Made by a program: the position numbers and the translations under genes. The notes beneath the pieces are model-generated. The model worked only from the letters and a program-made list of their open reading frames with translations, was not told the origin of the DNA and did no database searches. Shown piece by piece: positions 1-5,331 of a DNA stretch of 5,331 nt. Source of the DNA: Hyphomicrobiales bacterium (GTDB lineage: Bacteria > Pseudomonadota > Alphaproteobacteria > Rhizobiales > Aestuariivirgaceae); the NCBI GenBank assembly GCA_027051995.1, contig JALUFY010000070.1:420-5750 (forward strand), read 5' to 3'. The stretch's first letter is position 1. Each line of letters opens with the position of its first letter.

Positions 1-357
1 GTCCAGGCCGCCTTCGCGGGCCCCGCCGGCCAGCGCCTTGACGCGGCCATGATAGATGTAGCCGCCACGGTCGAAAACAACCTTTTCGACGCCGGCCTTC
101 TTCGCCCGCTCGGCCACCAGCTTGCCCACCGCCTCGGCGGCGGCGCAGTCGCCGGTGCTCTTCAGGCTCTTGCGCATCTCCGGCTCGTTCGACGAAGCCG
201 CGGCGAGCGTCACGCCCGCCCTGTCGTCGATCACCTGCGCGTAGATATACTTGTTCGACCGGAAAACCGACAGGCGCGGCCTGTCTCCGGCCTTCTTGCG
301 CAGCGCCCGGCGCACCCGCGCCTTGCGTCTGTCCAGCACACTCATCTTGCGAGCCAT
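1..357 (-). CDS. rplR: 50S ribosomal protein L18 (bL18), C-terminal end cut off by the window
   Basis: bL18 binds 5S rRNA and, with uL5, helps bring it into the 50S central protuberance. The window shows 119 codons from ATG at 357, reading [19 protein letters not shown] at the start. The basic N-terminal tail (about residues 1–27) is typical. It is followed by the conserved [20 protein letters not shown] block (26–45) and the late [16 protein letters not shown] block (95–110). The last visible residues are AREGGLD. Family members usually end within one or two residues of this point, so probably only a terminal aromatic residue and the stop are missing. The start is supported by an AGGAG at 368–372, 10 nt upstream. 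It lies 51 nt downstream of rplF, and rpsE would be expected next, outside the window. Identity is confident from motif and position. Confidence 0.96.
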   Translation of the reverse strand, partial: MARKMSVLDRRKARVRRALRKKAGDRPRLSVFRSNKYIYAQVIDDRAGVTLAAASSNEPEMRKSLKSTGDCAAAEAVGKLVAERAKKAGVEKVVFDRGGYIYHGRVKALAGGAREGGLD

Positions 358-408
358 GATGTCCCAACTCCTGATAATCCGCCGCCCGCCCGGGGCCATG
401 CGGAACAA

Positions 409-942
409 TTACTTCTTCTTGCCTTCCTTGCGGAAGATGTATTCGCCGGCGTAGCGGATGCCCTTGCCCTTGTAGGGCTCCGGCTTGCGCCACTCGCGGA
501 TTTCGGCGGCCACCTGGCCGACCTTCTGCTTGTCGATGCCGGAAATGACGATCTCGGTGGGCTTGGGCAGCGCCACGTCGATTCCCTCGGGCACCTTGTA
601 GACCACATCGTGGCTGTAACCAAGATTCAGCTTGATGTCCCTGCCCTGCATGGCGGCGCGGTAGCCGACGCCATTGATGATCAGGGTCTTGGAGAAGCCC
701 TGGGTGACGCCCTGGATCATGTTGGCGATGATCGTGCGCGTCATGCCCCAGGCCGAGCGCGCCGGCTTGCCGTCATTGATGGGCTTGACGATGATTTCAT
801 CGCCTTCCTGCTTCACCTCGACGAGATCCACCAGCGCCGCCTCAAGCTGGCCCTTGGGGCCCTTGACGGTGACCGCGCCCTTCTCCAGCGTGACCGTCAC
901 GCCAGCGGGAACCGCGACCGGTTTCTTGCCAATACGAGACAT
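409..942 (-). CDS. rplF: 50S ribosomal protein L6 (uL6)
   Basis: uL6 sits near the factor-binding site of the 50S subunit, next to the sarcin-ricin loop, and contributes to GTPase-factor function and late assembly. The 177-residue product matches the family length and its two similar domains (about 1–82 and 83–177). It begins [15 protein letters not shown], a standard uL6 start. The C-terminal domain holds [11 protein letters not shown] (133–143) and the uL6 family signature PEPYKGKGI (154–162), followed by RYAGE and a lysine-rich end. The ATG at 942 follows a close purine tract, AGGAAG at 946–951. It lies 84 nt downstream of rpsH and 51 nt upstream of rplR; both gaps are multiples of three, so rpsH, rplF and rplR share one reading frame. 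The stop is TAA. Nothing is abnormal. Confidence 0.98.
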   Translation of the reverse strand: MSRIGKKPVAVPAGVTVTLEKGAVTVKGPKGQLEAALVDLVEVKQEGDEIIVKPINDGKPARSAWGMTRTIIANMIQGVTQGFSKTLIINGVGYRAAMQGRDIKLNLGYSHDVVYKVPEGIDVALPKPTEIVISGIDKQKVGQVAAEIREWRKPEPYKGKGIRYAGEYIFRKEGKKK

Positions 943-961
943 CGGCTTCCTGCCTTTCCTT

Positions 962-980
962 GTCTGCCGGCGCCGGAGAC
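962..980 (-). promoter_or_regulatory. Possible RNA hairpin in the rpsH–rplF gap
   Basis: In the transcript, GUCUCCG pairs with CGG-C-AGAC: a seven-base-pair GC-rich stem with one bulged C and a GCGC loop. It ends about 20 nt before the rplF start and leaves the Shine-Dalgarno region free. There is no following U-run, so it does not look like an intrinsic terminator. It could be an mRNA stability or processing element, or chance in GC-rich DNA. The pairing is visible; any role is inference. Confidence 0.3.
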
Positions 981-1026
981 ACCCCGCGCGCCAAAATCTT
1001 CAGTTCATTCAGGCGCTCGCGCCGTC

Positions 1027-1425
1027 CTAGAACACCCTGCAAATGACTTCGCCGCCCACGTTGGCCTCGCGCGCCTGGGAATCGCTCATCACGCCCTTCG
1101 ACGTGGAGAGGATGGAGATTCCCAGCCCGTTGTAGACCGTCGGCATGTCGCTCACCGAGGTGTAAACGCGCCGTCCCGGCTTGGATACGCGCTTGATCTC
1201 GCGGATCACCGGCTCGCCATCGAAATACTTCAGCTCCACCTCGATCTCGGCCTTGCCGTTGCCGAAGTCGGTGGTGGTGAAACCGCGGATATAGCCTTCG
1301 TCGGCCAGCACCTGAAGCACGCGCTCGCGCATGCGCGAGGCCGGCATGACCACCTTCGTCTTGCCCCGGCTGTGCGCGTTGCGGATGCGGGTCAGCATAT
1401 CTGCGATTGGATCTGTGATCGTCAT
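1027..1425 (-). CDS. rpsH: 30S ribosomal protein S8 (uS8)
   Basis: uS8 is a primary 16S rRNA-binding protein of the central domain, contacting helix 21. In E. coli it also represses its own operon by binding spc mRNA near the rplE start. The 132-residue length is normal for the family. The N-terminus [17 protein letters not shown] is a hallmark, SKPGRRVY lies at 81–88, and the family signature runs from Gly102 to Arg119 ([18 protein letters not shown]), ending in GGEVICRVF. The ATG at 1425 is preceded by AGGAG at 1435–1439, 9 nt away. It lies 41 nt downstream of rpsN and ends in TAG. If autogenous control exists here, this is the regulator; the sequence does not prove that. Confidence 0.98.
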   Translation of the reverse strand: MTITDPIADMLTRIRNAHSRGKTKVVMPASRMRERVLQVLADEGYIRGFTTTDFGNGKAEIEVELKYFDGEPVIREIKRVSKPGRRVYTSVSDMPTVYNGLGISILSTSKGVMSDSQAREANVGGEVICRVF

Positions 1426-1466
1426 GTCACGATTCTCCTGGTCTTGTCATCTCGTGCCCGCCGCGC

Positions 1467-1772
1467 CTACCAGCTGGACTTGGTCATGCCCGGAATGAGG
1501 CCCTGATTGGAAAGTTCGCGCAAGGCGATGCGCGACATGCGCAGCTTGCGGTAGTAGCCGCGCGGACGGCCCGAAATCTCGCAACGGTTGCGCACCCGCG
1601 CCGGAGCGGAATTGCGCGGCAGCTCGTTGAGCTTCAGCTGCGCCGCGAAGCGCTCCTCCATGGGCTTGGAGCGGTCGCGCGCGATGGCCAGCAGCCTGGC
1701 CCGCTTGGAGGCGTATTTCTTCACCATGCGCTTGCGCTTGTTGTTGATCTCGATAGCGCCTTTTTTCGCCAT
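1467..1772 (-). CDS. rpsN: 30S ribosomal protein S14 (uS14), long zinc-independent form
   Basis: uS14 binds 16S rRNA in the 30S head, beside uS3 and uS19, and is needed for late head assembly. At 101 residues this is the long form common in proteobacteria. It lacks the paired CxxC motifs of the short zinc-ribbon form; its only cysteine is Cys64, inside the family signature [19 protein letters not shown] (63–81). The start [15 protein letters not shown] is strongly basic and the C-terminus [11 protein letters not shown] is characteristic. The start ATG at 1772 is fixed by this N-terminus rather than by a good ribosome-binding site: the leader has only GAGAGA-type purines. It lies 45 nt downstream of rplE and 41 nt upstream of rpsH. 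The stop is TAG. Confidence 0.98.
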   Translation of the reverse strand: MAKKGAIEINNKRKRMVKKYASKRARLLAIARDRSKPMEERFAAQLKLNELPRNSAPARVRNRCEISGRPRGYYRKLRMSRIALRELSNQGLIPGMTKSSW

Positions 1773-1779
1773 GACCGGA

Positions 1780-1796
1780 TCTCTCTTTCTCTCTTT
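1780..1796 (-). promoter_or_regulatory. Purine-repeat leader before rpsN, in place of a normal Shine-Dalgarno
   Basis: On the coding strand the rpsN leader reads AAAGAGAGAAAGAGAGA, two exact tandem copies of AAAGAGAG plus one A. It ends 7 nt before the ATG. No GGAG or AGGA is present upstream of this start, unlike most of the neighbouring genes. The GAG cores probably serve as a weak ribosome-binding site, possibly helped by ribosomes arriving from rplE. The repeat is directly visible; the role is inferred. Confidence 0.5.
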
Positions 1797-1817
1797 GCGT
1801 TTGCCGTTCAGCCCGCC

Positions 1818-2396
1818 TTACGCGGCCTTCTTCCGCTGCTTGCGGAACGGGAAATTGAAGCCTTCCAGAAGCGCCATGGCCTCTTCGTCGGTCTTCGCCG
1901 TGGTGGCGATGATGACATCCAGCCCGAGCACCTTGTCGATCTTGTCGTAATCGATTTCCGGGAACACGATGTGCTCCTTGATGCCCAGCGCGTAGTTGCC
2001 GCGCCCGTCGAAGCTCTTCGGGTTCAGGCCGCGGAAGTCGCGCACGCGCGGCAGGGCGATGTTCACCAGGCGGTCGAGGAATTCATACATCCTGTCGCCG
2101 CGCAGCGTCACCTTGCAGCCGATGGGCATGCCCTCGCGCAGCTTGAAGGCGGCGACGGACTTCTTGGCGCGGGTGATGACCACCTTCTGCCCGGCGATCT
2201 TCTCCAGCTCTTCGGCGGCCACCTTGACCAGCTTGGAGTCGTTGACCGCCTCGCCGACGCCCATGTTGAGCACGATCTTCTCGATGGCCGGAACCTGCAT
2301 CGGGTTGGTGTAACCGAACTTCTCGGTCAGCGCCGCCTTCAGCTTGCTGTCGTAGAATTCGCGCAGGCGCGGCACGTAGGTTTGCTTCTTAGACAT
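1818..2396 (-). CDS. rplE: 50S ribosomal protein L5 (uL5)
   Basis: uL5 binds 5S rRNA in the central protuberance, contacts P-site tRNA and makes an intersubunit bridge to the 30S head. The product is 192 residues, slightly longer than E. coli L5 (179); part of the extra length is a basic tail, RKQRKKAA. The family signature runs from Leu64 to Ser80 ([17 protein letters not shown]) and includes the start of the P-site loop region. Later conserved blocks are [16 protein letters not shown] (108–123) and [19 protein letters not shown] (133–151). The ATG at 2396 lies inside the end of rplX: the two genes overlap by 8 nt (ATGTCTAA). A GGGAG at 2406–2410 lies 9 nt upstream, within rplX codons. This arrangement implies translational coupling to rplX. 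The stop is TAA. Confidence 0.98.
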   Translation of the reverse strand: MSKKQTYVPRLREFYDSKLKAALTEKFGYTNPMQVPAIEKIVLNMGVGEAVNDSKLVKVAAEELEKIAGQKVVITRAKKSVAAFKLREGMPIGCKVTLRGDRMYEFLDRLVNIALPRVRDFRGLNPKSFDGRGNYALGIKEHIVFPEIDYDKIDKVLGLDVIIATTAKTDEEAMALLEGFNFPFRKQRKKAA

Positions 2397-2712
2397 CGAT
2401 CACTTCTCCCGAACGCTTCGAGAACCGCACCTTGCGGCCATCATCGAGAACCTTATAGCCGACCCGGGCCGCCTTGCCGTCCTTGGGATCGATCAGCGCC
2501 AGATTCGAAATCTGGATGGGCGCCTCCTTGGAGATGATGCCGCCCTCGGTGGTCTGCGTCTGTTTCTGGTGGCGCTTCACCATATTGACGCCCTTGACGA
2601 TGGCGCGGCCCTCCTTGGGCAGCATTTTCAGAACCTCGCCCTTGGCGCCCTTGTCGCGCCCGGCGATGACGATCACCTGATCGCCCTTCTTGATCTTGTA
2701 TTTGACCGGCAT
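2389..2712 (-). CDS. rplX: 50S ribosomal protein L24 (uL24)
   Basis: uL24 is an early assembly initiator of the 50S subunit, binding the 5' domain of 23S rRNA and lying near the tunnel exit. The product has 107 residues, normal for the family. It has an N-terminal KOW-type RNA-binding segment carrying the family signature from Gly10 to Val27 ([18 protein letters not shown]). This is followed by [20 protein letters not shown] (40–59) and the conserved [19 protein letters not shown] stretch (62–80). The reading frame is open further upstream to 3021, but that part is the rplN region read out of frame. The ATG at 2712 is chosen because it gives the family N-terminus and follows GGAGGT at 2719–2724, 6 nt away. 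It shares one base with the rplN stop (TGATG) and overlaps rplE by 8 nt. Confidence 0.98.
   Translation of the reverse strand: MPVKYKIKKGDQVIVIAGRDKGAKGEVLKMLPKEGRAIVKGVNMVKRHQKQTQTTEGGIISKEAPIQISNLALIDPKDGKAARVGYKVLDDGRKVRFSKRSGEVIDV
2404..2424 (-). promoter_or_regulatory. Possible RNA hairpin covering the rplE ribosome-binding site
   Basis: In the transcript, the 5' arm UUCUCGAA (2424–2417) can pair with UUC at 2411–2413 and GAGAA at 2404–2408, with a three-base GCG loop and two bulged G's (2409–2410) in the 3' arm. The 3' arm contains the rplE Shine-Dalgarno GGGAG (2406–2410). The hairpin lies within the last codons of rplX and ends 7 nt before the rplE ATG. In E. coli the repressor S8 binds spc mRNA at this same gene junction. 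I do not see the bulged-A core expected of an S8 site, so S8 binding is not claimed. Pairing is seen; function is inferred. Confidence 0.35.
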
Positions 2713-3080
2713 CACAGCACCTCCGGAGCCAGCGAGATGATTTTCATGTGTTTCCTGGCGCGCAGCTCCCTCGGCACCGGGCCGAAGATGCGCGTGCCGA
2801 TGGGCTCGCCCTGATTGTTGATCAGCACGGCCGCGTTCCTGTCGAAGCGGATGGCCGAGCCATCGGGGCGGTGCAGTTCCTTGGCGGTGCGCACCACAAT
2901 GGCCTTCAGCACCTGGCCCTTCTTGACCTTGCCGCGCGGGATGGCCTCCTTGACCGACACCACGATGATGTCGCCCACGGACGCGTAGCGGCGCTTCGAA
3001 CCGCCCAGCACCTTGATGCACTGCACCTTCCTGGCGCCGGAGTTGTCGGCTACCTCGAGCTTTGTTTCTGCCTGAATCAT
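2712..3080 (-). CDS. rplN: 50S ribosomal protein L14 (uL14)
   Basis: uL14 lies on the 50S subunit interface beside bL19 and forms a bridge to 16S rRNA; it is also the known docking site of the silencing factor RsfS. The 122-residue length is exact for the family. It begins [19 protein letters not shown], the classic uL14 start, and the family signature spans Ala60 to Leu86 (core [14 protein letters not shown]). The end, [18 protein letters not shown], is also typical. This is the first gene of the spc block, placed after the longest gap in the window (102 nt after rpsQ). The TGA stop overlaps the rplX ATG by one base. The start at 3080 follows GGTGAT at 3084–3089. Confidence 0.99.
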   Translation of the reverse strand: MIQAETKLEVADNSGARKVQCIKVLGGSKRRYASVGDIIVVSVKEAIPRGKVKKGQVLKAIVVRTAKELHRPDGSAIRFDRNAAVLINNQGEPIGTRIFGPVPRELRARKHMKIISLAPEVL

Positions 3081-3182
3081 GGCATCACCCGTTCTTTTCT
3101 GTCCGTGCGGCCCGGGCGCTCATCGCCCCTCGCCGCGCTTGATGTTTCCGCGCCCTCGCGCCGCCTCCCCGAAAACCGGAGA
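3081..3182 (-). other. 102-nt gap between the S10-type and spc-type blocks
   Basis: This is the longest non-coding stretch in the window and corresponds to the S10/spc operon boundary of E. coli. It is very GC-rich. I looked for a sigma-70-like promoter on the minus strand and found no TATAAT-like or TTGACA-like pair. I also found no stem followed by a U-run. Two short self-complementary stretches occur: CTCC…GGAG at 3164–3180, and GCCCGGGC at 3111–3118. Neither is convincing as a terminator. The gap ends with the rplN ribosome-binding site. Read-through transcription from the S10 block is the simplest reading. Confidence 0.5.
3084..3089 (-). promoter_or_regulatory. rplN ribosome-binding site of GGTGAT type
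   Basis: There is no GGAG upstream of rplN. Instead GGTGAT lies 3 nt before the ATG, matching the 3' half of the ideal Shine-Dalgarno GGAGGTGATC. Aligned to the 16S tail, the spacing is therefore normal despite looking short. This supports the ATG at 3080 as the true start. Confidence 0.55.
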
Positions 3183-3431
3183 TCAGGCGCGCGTGGCGTC
3201 CACCTTTTCGATCACCGTCCAGCGCTTGCGGCGCGAGATGGGCCGGCATTCCTGAATGCGCACGATGTCGCCTTCCCTGGCGGAGTTGTCCGCGTCATGC
3301 GCCGCGTATTTCTTTGTCCGGCGCACCGTCTTTTTCAGCAAGGGGTGCGTGAAGCGGCGCTCGACCAGCACGACAACCGTCTTGTCGTTCTTGTCGGAAA
3401 CCACCGTGCCCTGCAGAATGCGTTTCGGCAT
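3183..3431 (-). CDS. rpsQ: 30S ribosomal protein S17 (uS17)
   Basis: uS17 is a primary 16S rRNA-binding protein of the 30S body with an OB-fold. The product has 82 residues, close to E. coli (84). It begins [21 protein letters not shown], contains [18 protein letters not shown] (25–42) and carries the family signature [13 protein letters not shown] at Gly54–Ser66. A short variable tail, KVDATRA, follows. The ATG at 3431 has GGAG at 3440–3443, 8 nt upstream. It lies 53 nt downstream of rpmC. In E. coli it is the last gene of the S10 operon; the following 102-nt gap fits that boundary, although no terminator is visible. The stop is TGA. Confidence 0.98.
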   Translation of the reverse strand: MPKRILQGTVVSDKNDKTVVVLVERRFTHPLLKKTVRRTKKYAAHDADNSAREGDIVRIQECRPISRRKRWTVIEKVDATRA

Positions 3432-3484
3432 CTGTCGTTCTCCAAACTTCCGCGAAAGCCGTCTGCGGCCCGCGAGTTAAACCT

Positions 3485-3691
3485 TCAAGCCCCGGCGGCG
3501 GCCTTTTTGGCCCGCGCCGTCTGTTCCGTCTTGATGCGCGCCACGTCGCGCCGCACCTGGCGCATGCGCGCCGTGTTCTCCGCCTGCCCGGTGGCCTTCT
3601 GAAAGCGCAGGTTGAACTGCTCCTTCTTCAGCTCCAGCAGGGTGTCCTTGAGCTCGCCGTCGCTCATGGTCTTGATGTCAGCGTACTTCAT
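3485..3691 (-). CDS. rpmC: 50S ribosomal protein L29 (uL29)
   Basis: uL29 is a small two-helix protein beside the 50S tunnel exit, next to uL23, in the docking area for trigger factor and SRP. The product has 68 residues, normal size. The first helix includes [20 protein letters not shown] (14–33), the second carries the family signature [15 protein letters not shown] (39–53), and the two are joined by TGQAEN. A loose Lys/Ala-rich tail ends the protein. The ATG at 3691 is preceded by GGAG at 3700–3703, 8 nt away, inside the 21-nt gap after rplP. The stop is TGA. Nothing is unusual. Confidence 0.98.
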   Translation of the reverse strand: MKYADIKTMSDGELKDTLLELKKEQFNLRFQKATGQAENTARMRQVRRDVARIKTEQTARAKKAAAGA

Positions 3692-3712
3692 CGCTTTCGC
3701 TCCAGCCCTGGG

Positions 3713-4126
3713 TTATTCGCCCGGCCGCGAAACGACGCGGCACTTGATCGGAAGTTTCGCCGCCGCAAGGCGCATGGCCTCCATGGCGATCTCGCGCGAA
3801 ACACCGTCGATTTCAAACATGATGCGGCCCGGCTTGACGCGCGCCGCCCAGTATTCCGGCGAGCCCTTGCCCTTGCCCATGCGCACCTCGGTCGGCTTCT
3901 TCGACACCGGCACGTCCGGAAAGATCCGGATCCACACGCGCCCGGCGCGCTTCATGTGGCGCGTCATGGCCCGCCGCGCGGCCTCGATCTGGCGCGCGGT
4001 GATGCGCTCCGGCTCCAGGGCCTTCAGGCCATAGGCGCCGAAATTGAGCGTATAACCACCCTTGGCGATGCCCTTGATGCGCCCTTTCTGCATCTTGCGA
4101 AATTTCGTCCGCTTCGGCTGCAACAT
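3713..4126 (-). CDS. rplP: 50S ribosomal protein L16 (uL16)
   Basis: uL16 is a late-assembling 50S protein that helps position A-site tRNA near the peptidyl transferase centre. The product has 137 residues, one longer than E. coli. The start [16 protein letters not shown] is diagnostic. [18 protein letters not shown] lies at 43–60, [12 protein letters not shown] at 59–70, and the second family signature [12 protein letters not shown] at 82–93. Arg82 corresponds to E. coli Arg81, which is hydroxylated by RoxA (YcfD) in that species; whether that happens here cannot be told. The ATG at 4126 has AAGGA at 4136–4140, 9 nt upstream. It lies 36 nt after rpsC and 21 nt before rpmC, with a TAA stop. 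Confidence 0.99.
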   Translation of the reverse strand: MLQPKRTKFRKMQKGRIKGIAKGGYTLNFGAYGLKALEPERITARQIEAARRAMTRHMKRAGRVWIRIFPDVPVSKKPTEVRMGKGKGSPEYWAARVKPGRIMFEIDGVSREIAMEAMRLAAAKLPIKCRVVSRPGE

Positions 4127-4162
4127 TGTTTCTGTTCCTTGAAATCCTGTTCGCTTCAGTTC

Positions 4163-4900
4163 CTACCGGCGGCCGTCGCGGCGCGGGCCGCCCCTGCGCC
4201 CGCCGGGCCTGCCGCCGGGGCGTCCGCCCTCCTGCAGCTTGGCTTCGTGGCGCTCCTGGCCCATGGGATCATGCTCCATGATCTCGCCCTTGAAGATCCA
4301 GGTCTTGATGCCGTTGGTGCCATAGGCGGTGATGCCCGTCGCCGTGCCGTAATCGATATGGGCGCGCAGGGTGTGCAGCGGCACGCGGCCCTCGCGATAC
4401 CATTCCGTGCGGGCGATTTCCGCCCCGCCCAGACGGCCGCCGCAGTTGATACGGATACCCTTGGCGCCCATGCGCATGGCCGACTGCACGGCCCGCTTCA
4501 TGGCGCGGCGGAAGGCCACGCGGCGCTCCAGCTGCTGGGCGATGTTGTCGGCCACCAGCTGCGCGTCGATCTCCGGCTTGCGCACCTCGACGATGTTCAG
4601 ATGCACGTCCGAGGAGGTCAGCGAAGACAGCTTGCGCCGCAGCTTCTCGATGTCCGCGCCCTTCTTGCCGATGATGACGCCGGGGCGCGCGGTGTGGATG
4701 GTCACACGGCACTTCTTGTGCGGGCGCTCGATGATGATGCGCGAGATGCCGGCGTTCTTCAGCGACGACTTCAGATAATCGCGGATCTTCATGTCCTCGT
4801 GCAGCAGATCGCCATATTCGCGGCCATCGGCATACCAGCGCGAATCCCAGTTGCGGTTGACGCCAAGGCGGAACCCGATCGGATTGATTTTGTGACCCAT
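4163..4900 (-). CDS. rpsC: 30S ribosomal protein S3 (uS3), with an Arg/Gly-rich tail
   Basis: uS3 lies in the 30S head at the mRNA entry channel and takes part in the ribosome's mRNA helicase activity. The product has 245 residues, against 233 in E. coli. It begins [16 protein letters not shown] type II domain follows, with the loop GKKG at 78–81 in [18 protein letters not shown]. Arg131, Arg132 and Lys135 (in [13 protein letters not shown]) match the E. coli helicase residues in identity and number. The C-terminal domain has [20 protein letters not shown] (154–173) and [12 protein letters not shown]. After about residue 224 there is a low-complexity tail built of [14 protein letters not shown]. 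The ATG at 4900 shares its A with the rplV stop (TAATG), and GGGGAG at 4909–4914 is 8 nt upstream inside rplV, implying coupled translation. The stop is TAG. Confidence 0.99.
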   Translation of the reverse strand: MGHKINPIGFRLGVNRNWDSRWYADGREYGDLLHEDMKIRDYLKSSLKNAGISRIIIERPHKKCRVTIHTARPGVIIGKKGADIEKLRRKLSSLTSSDVHLNIVEVRKPEIDAQLVADNIAQQLERRVAFRRAMKRAVQSAMRMGAKGIRINCGGRLGGAEIARTEWYREGRVPLHTLRAHIDYGTATGITAYGTNGIKTWIFKGEIMEHDPMGQERHEAKLQEGGRPGGRPGGRRGGPRRDGRR

Positions 4901-5280
4901 TAGTTGGACTCCCCGGCTTCACGAACCACGATTGTAAGCTGCGAAAAAGGCTTCAGGATCTTGCCCACCCGGCCCCTGGCGCGCGGCTTCCAGCGCTTCA
5001 GCACCAGCGACTTGCCCACATAGGCCTCCGAGACGATCAGGTTGTCGATGTCCAGATCGTGATTGTTCTCGGCGTTGGCGATGGCCGACTCCAGCGTCTT
5101 CTTCACCTCCCGCGCGATGCGCTTGCGGGAAAATTCCAGATGCGCCAAGGCCTTGTCCACTTTCATGCCGCGGATGGCGGCGGCCACCTGATTGAGCTTG
5201 ATGGGGCTCGTCCGCATCATGCGGTAGACCGCCCTCGCCTCGTTGTCGGCGCAACGGCGCGGATTCTTGCGCTTGGCCAT
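4900..5280 (-). CDS. rplV: 50S ribosomal protein L22 (uL22)
   Basis: uL22 binds 23S rRNA; its globular part lies at the tunnel exit and its long beta-hairpin lines the nascent-peptide tunnel, where changes affect macrolide sensitivity in other species. The product has 126 residues, with an N-terminal stretch ([15 protein letters not shown]) longer than in E. coli, as in alphaproteobacteria. The block [20 protein letters not shown] (25–44) and the [11 protein letters not shown] segment (69–79) are conserved. The hairpin region is about 86–108 ([15 protein letters not shown]), followed by [13 protein letters not shown]. Gln114 occupies a position that is usually His, Asp or Asn in the family signature, a mild departure. 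The ATG at 5280 lies 2 nt after the rpsS stop, with AGGA at 5291–5294 inside rpsS. Confidence 0.98.
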   Translation of the reverse strand: MAKRKNPRRCADNEARAVYRMMRTSPIKLNQVAAAIRGMKVDKALAHLEFSRKRIAREVKKTLESAIANAENNHDLDIDNLIVSEAYVGKSLVLKRWKPRARGRVGKILKPFSQLTIVVREAGESN

Positions 5281-5282
5281 GG

Positions 5283-5331
5283 TTACTTCTTCCTCTTCGC
5301 TTTTTTGTCGTCGGCCTGACCTTCGCGGTGC
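5283..5331 (-). CDS. rpsS: 30S ribosomal protein S19 (uS19), C-terminal tail only
   Basis: Only the last 15 complete codons and the TAA stop are inside the window. They read [15 protein letters not shown], a basic tail like the DKKAK-type ends of bacterial uS19. The position directly before rplV, with only 2 nt between them, is where rpsS stands in the S10 operon. uS19 is a 30S head protein that forms a complex with uS13 and contacts A-site tRNA through its C-terminal region. The conserved core of the protein is outside the window, so the assignment rests on tail similarity and gene order. The final codons AAG-AGG-AAG-AAG also supply the purine-rich ribosome-binding site for rplV. Confidence 0.88.
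   Translation of the reverse strand, partial: HREGQADDKKAKRKK

Noticed and set aside
49..1506. A 485-codon open frame on the plus strand opposite rplR, rplF, rpsH and part of rpsN
   Set aside because: It is a shadow. rplR, rplF and rpsH share one frame (gaps of 51 and 84 nt), and this frame is their exact codon-aligned antisense. Antisense stops would need TTA, CTA or TCA codons in the sense genes, which are avoided in GC-rich, highly expressed genes. The predicted protein is rich in His, Leu, Ala and Asp without any recognisable domain.
1971..2537. A 188-codon plus-strand frame opposite rplE and the end of rplX
   Set aside because: Antisense shadow of the uL5 gene, produced by GC-rich codon use; no recognisable protein family.
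2713..3021. Upstream extension of the rplX reading frame giving a 210-residue protein
   Set aside because: The extra N-terminal part lies in rplN read out of frame. The ATG at 2712 gives the exact uL24 N-terminus and has a GGAGGT ribosome-binding site.
3111..3180. Self-complementary GC stretches in the rpsQ–rplN gap as a rho-independent terminator
   Set aside because: The stems are short or have poor loops and none is followed by a U-run on the coding strand. Such short palindromes are expected in very GC-rich DNA.
2748..3602. A 284-codon plus-strand frame across rplN, rpsQ and part of rpmC
   Set aside because: Antisense shadow over several verified genes and the intergenic gap; no domain and no believable ribosome-binding context.
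3956..4903. A 315-codon plus-strand frame opposite rpsC and part of rplP
   Set aside because: Antisense to clear ribosomal protein genes, with low-complexity Ala/Leu/His/Asp composition and no family motif. The conserved proteins on the minus strand explain the sequence fully.
1..5331. A hidden novel system, mobile element or CRISPR array
   Set aside because: Nearly all of the window is accounted for by thirteen ribosomal protein genes in canonical order, with gaps of at most 102 nt. No direct repeats, insertion-sequence ends or foreign-looking composition were seen.

Overview
The window is a stretch of the bacterial S10–spc ribosomal protein supercluster. All genes lie on the minus strand, so transcription runs from the right end (5331) to the left end (1). 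In transcription order they are rpsS (C-terminal tail only), rplV, rpsC, rplP, rpmC, rpsQ, rplN, rplX, rplE, rpsN, rpsH, rplF and rplR (last one or two codons and stop missing). This is the canonical bacterial order, with nothing inserted, lost or rearranged.

The organism is most likely an alphaproteobacterium with a GC-rich genome. The base composition is high in G+C. uL22 carries an alphaproteobacterial-type central block ([16 protein letters not shown], then [11 protein letters not shown]). uS14 is the long zinc-free form of 101 residues. I would not place it more finely without a tree.

Right part (about 3183–5331): the distal S10 operon, encoding uS19, uL22, uS3, uL16, uL29 and uS17. Middle (3081–3182): the longest gap in the window, 102 nt, between rpsQ and rplN. 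This is where E. coli separates the S10 and spc operons; I see no convincing promoter or terminator here. Left part (1–3080): the proximal spc operon, encoding uL14, uL24, uL5, uS14, uS8, uL6 and bL18.

Three junctions are very tight: rplV/rpsC and rplN/rplX share one base (TAATG and TGATG), and rplX/rplE overlap by 8 nt. These imply translational coupling. Other gaps are 2–102 nt, most with a recognisable Shine-Dalgarno sequence. The products assemble together: uS3, uS14 and uS19 in the 30S head; uS8 and uS17 in the 30S body; uL22, uL24 and uL29 around the 50S exit tunnel; uL5 and bL18 with 5S rRNA; uL6, uL14 and uL16 near the factor-binding and A-site side.

No mobile element, CRISPR array, RNA gene or new system was found. 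The points worth a second look are small: a possible RNA hairpin over the rplE Shine-Dalgarno, a hairpin before rplF, an unusual purine-repeat leader before rpsN, and an Arg/Gly-rich tail on uS3.
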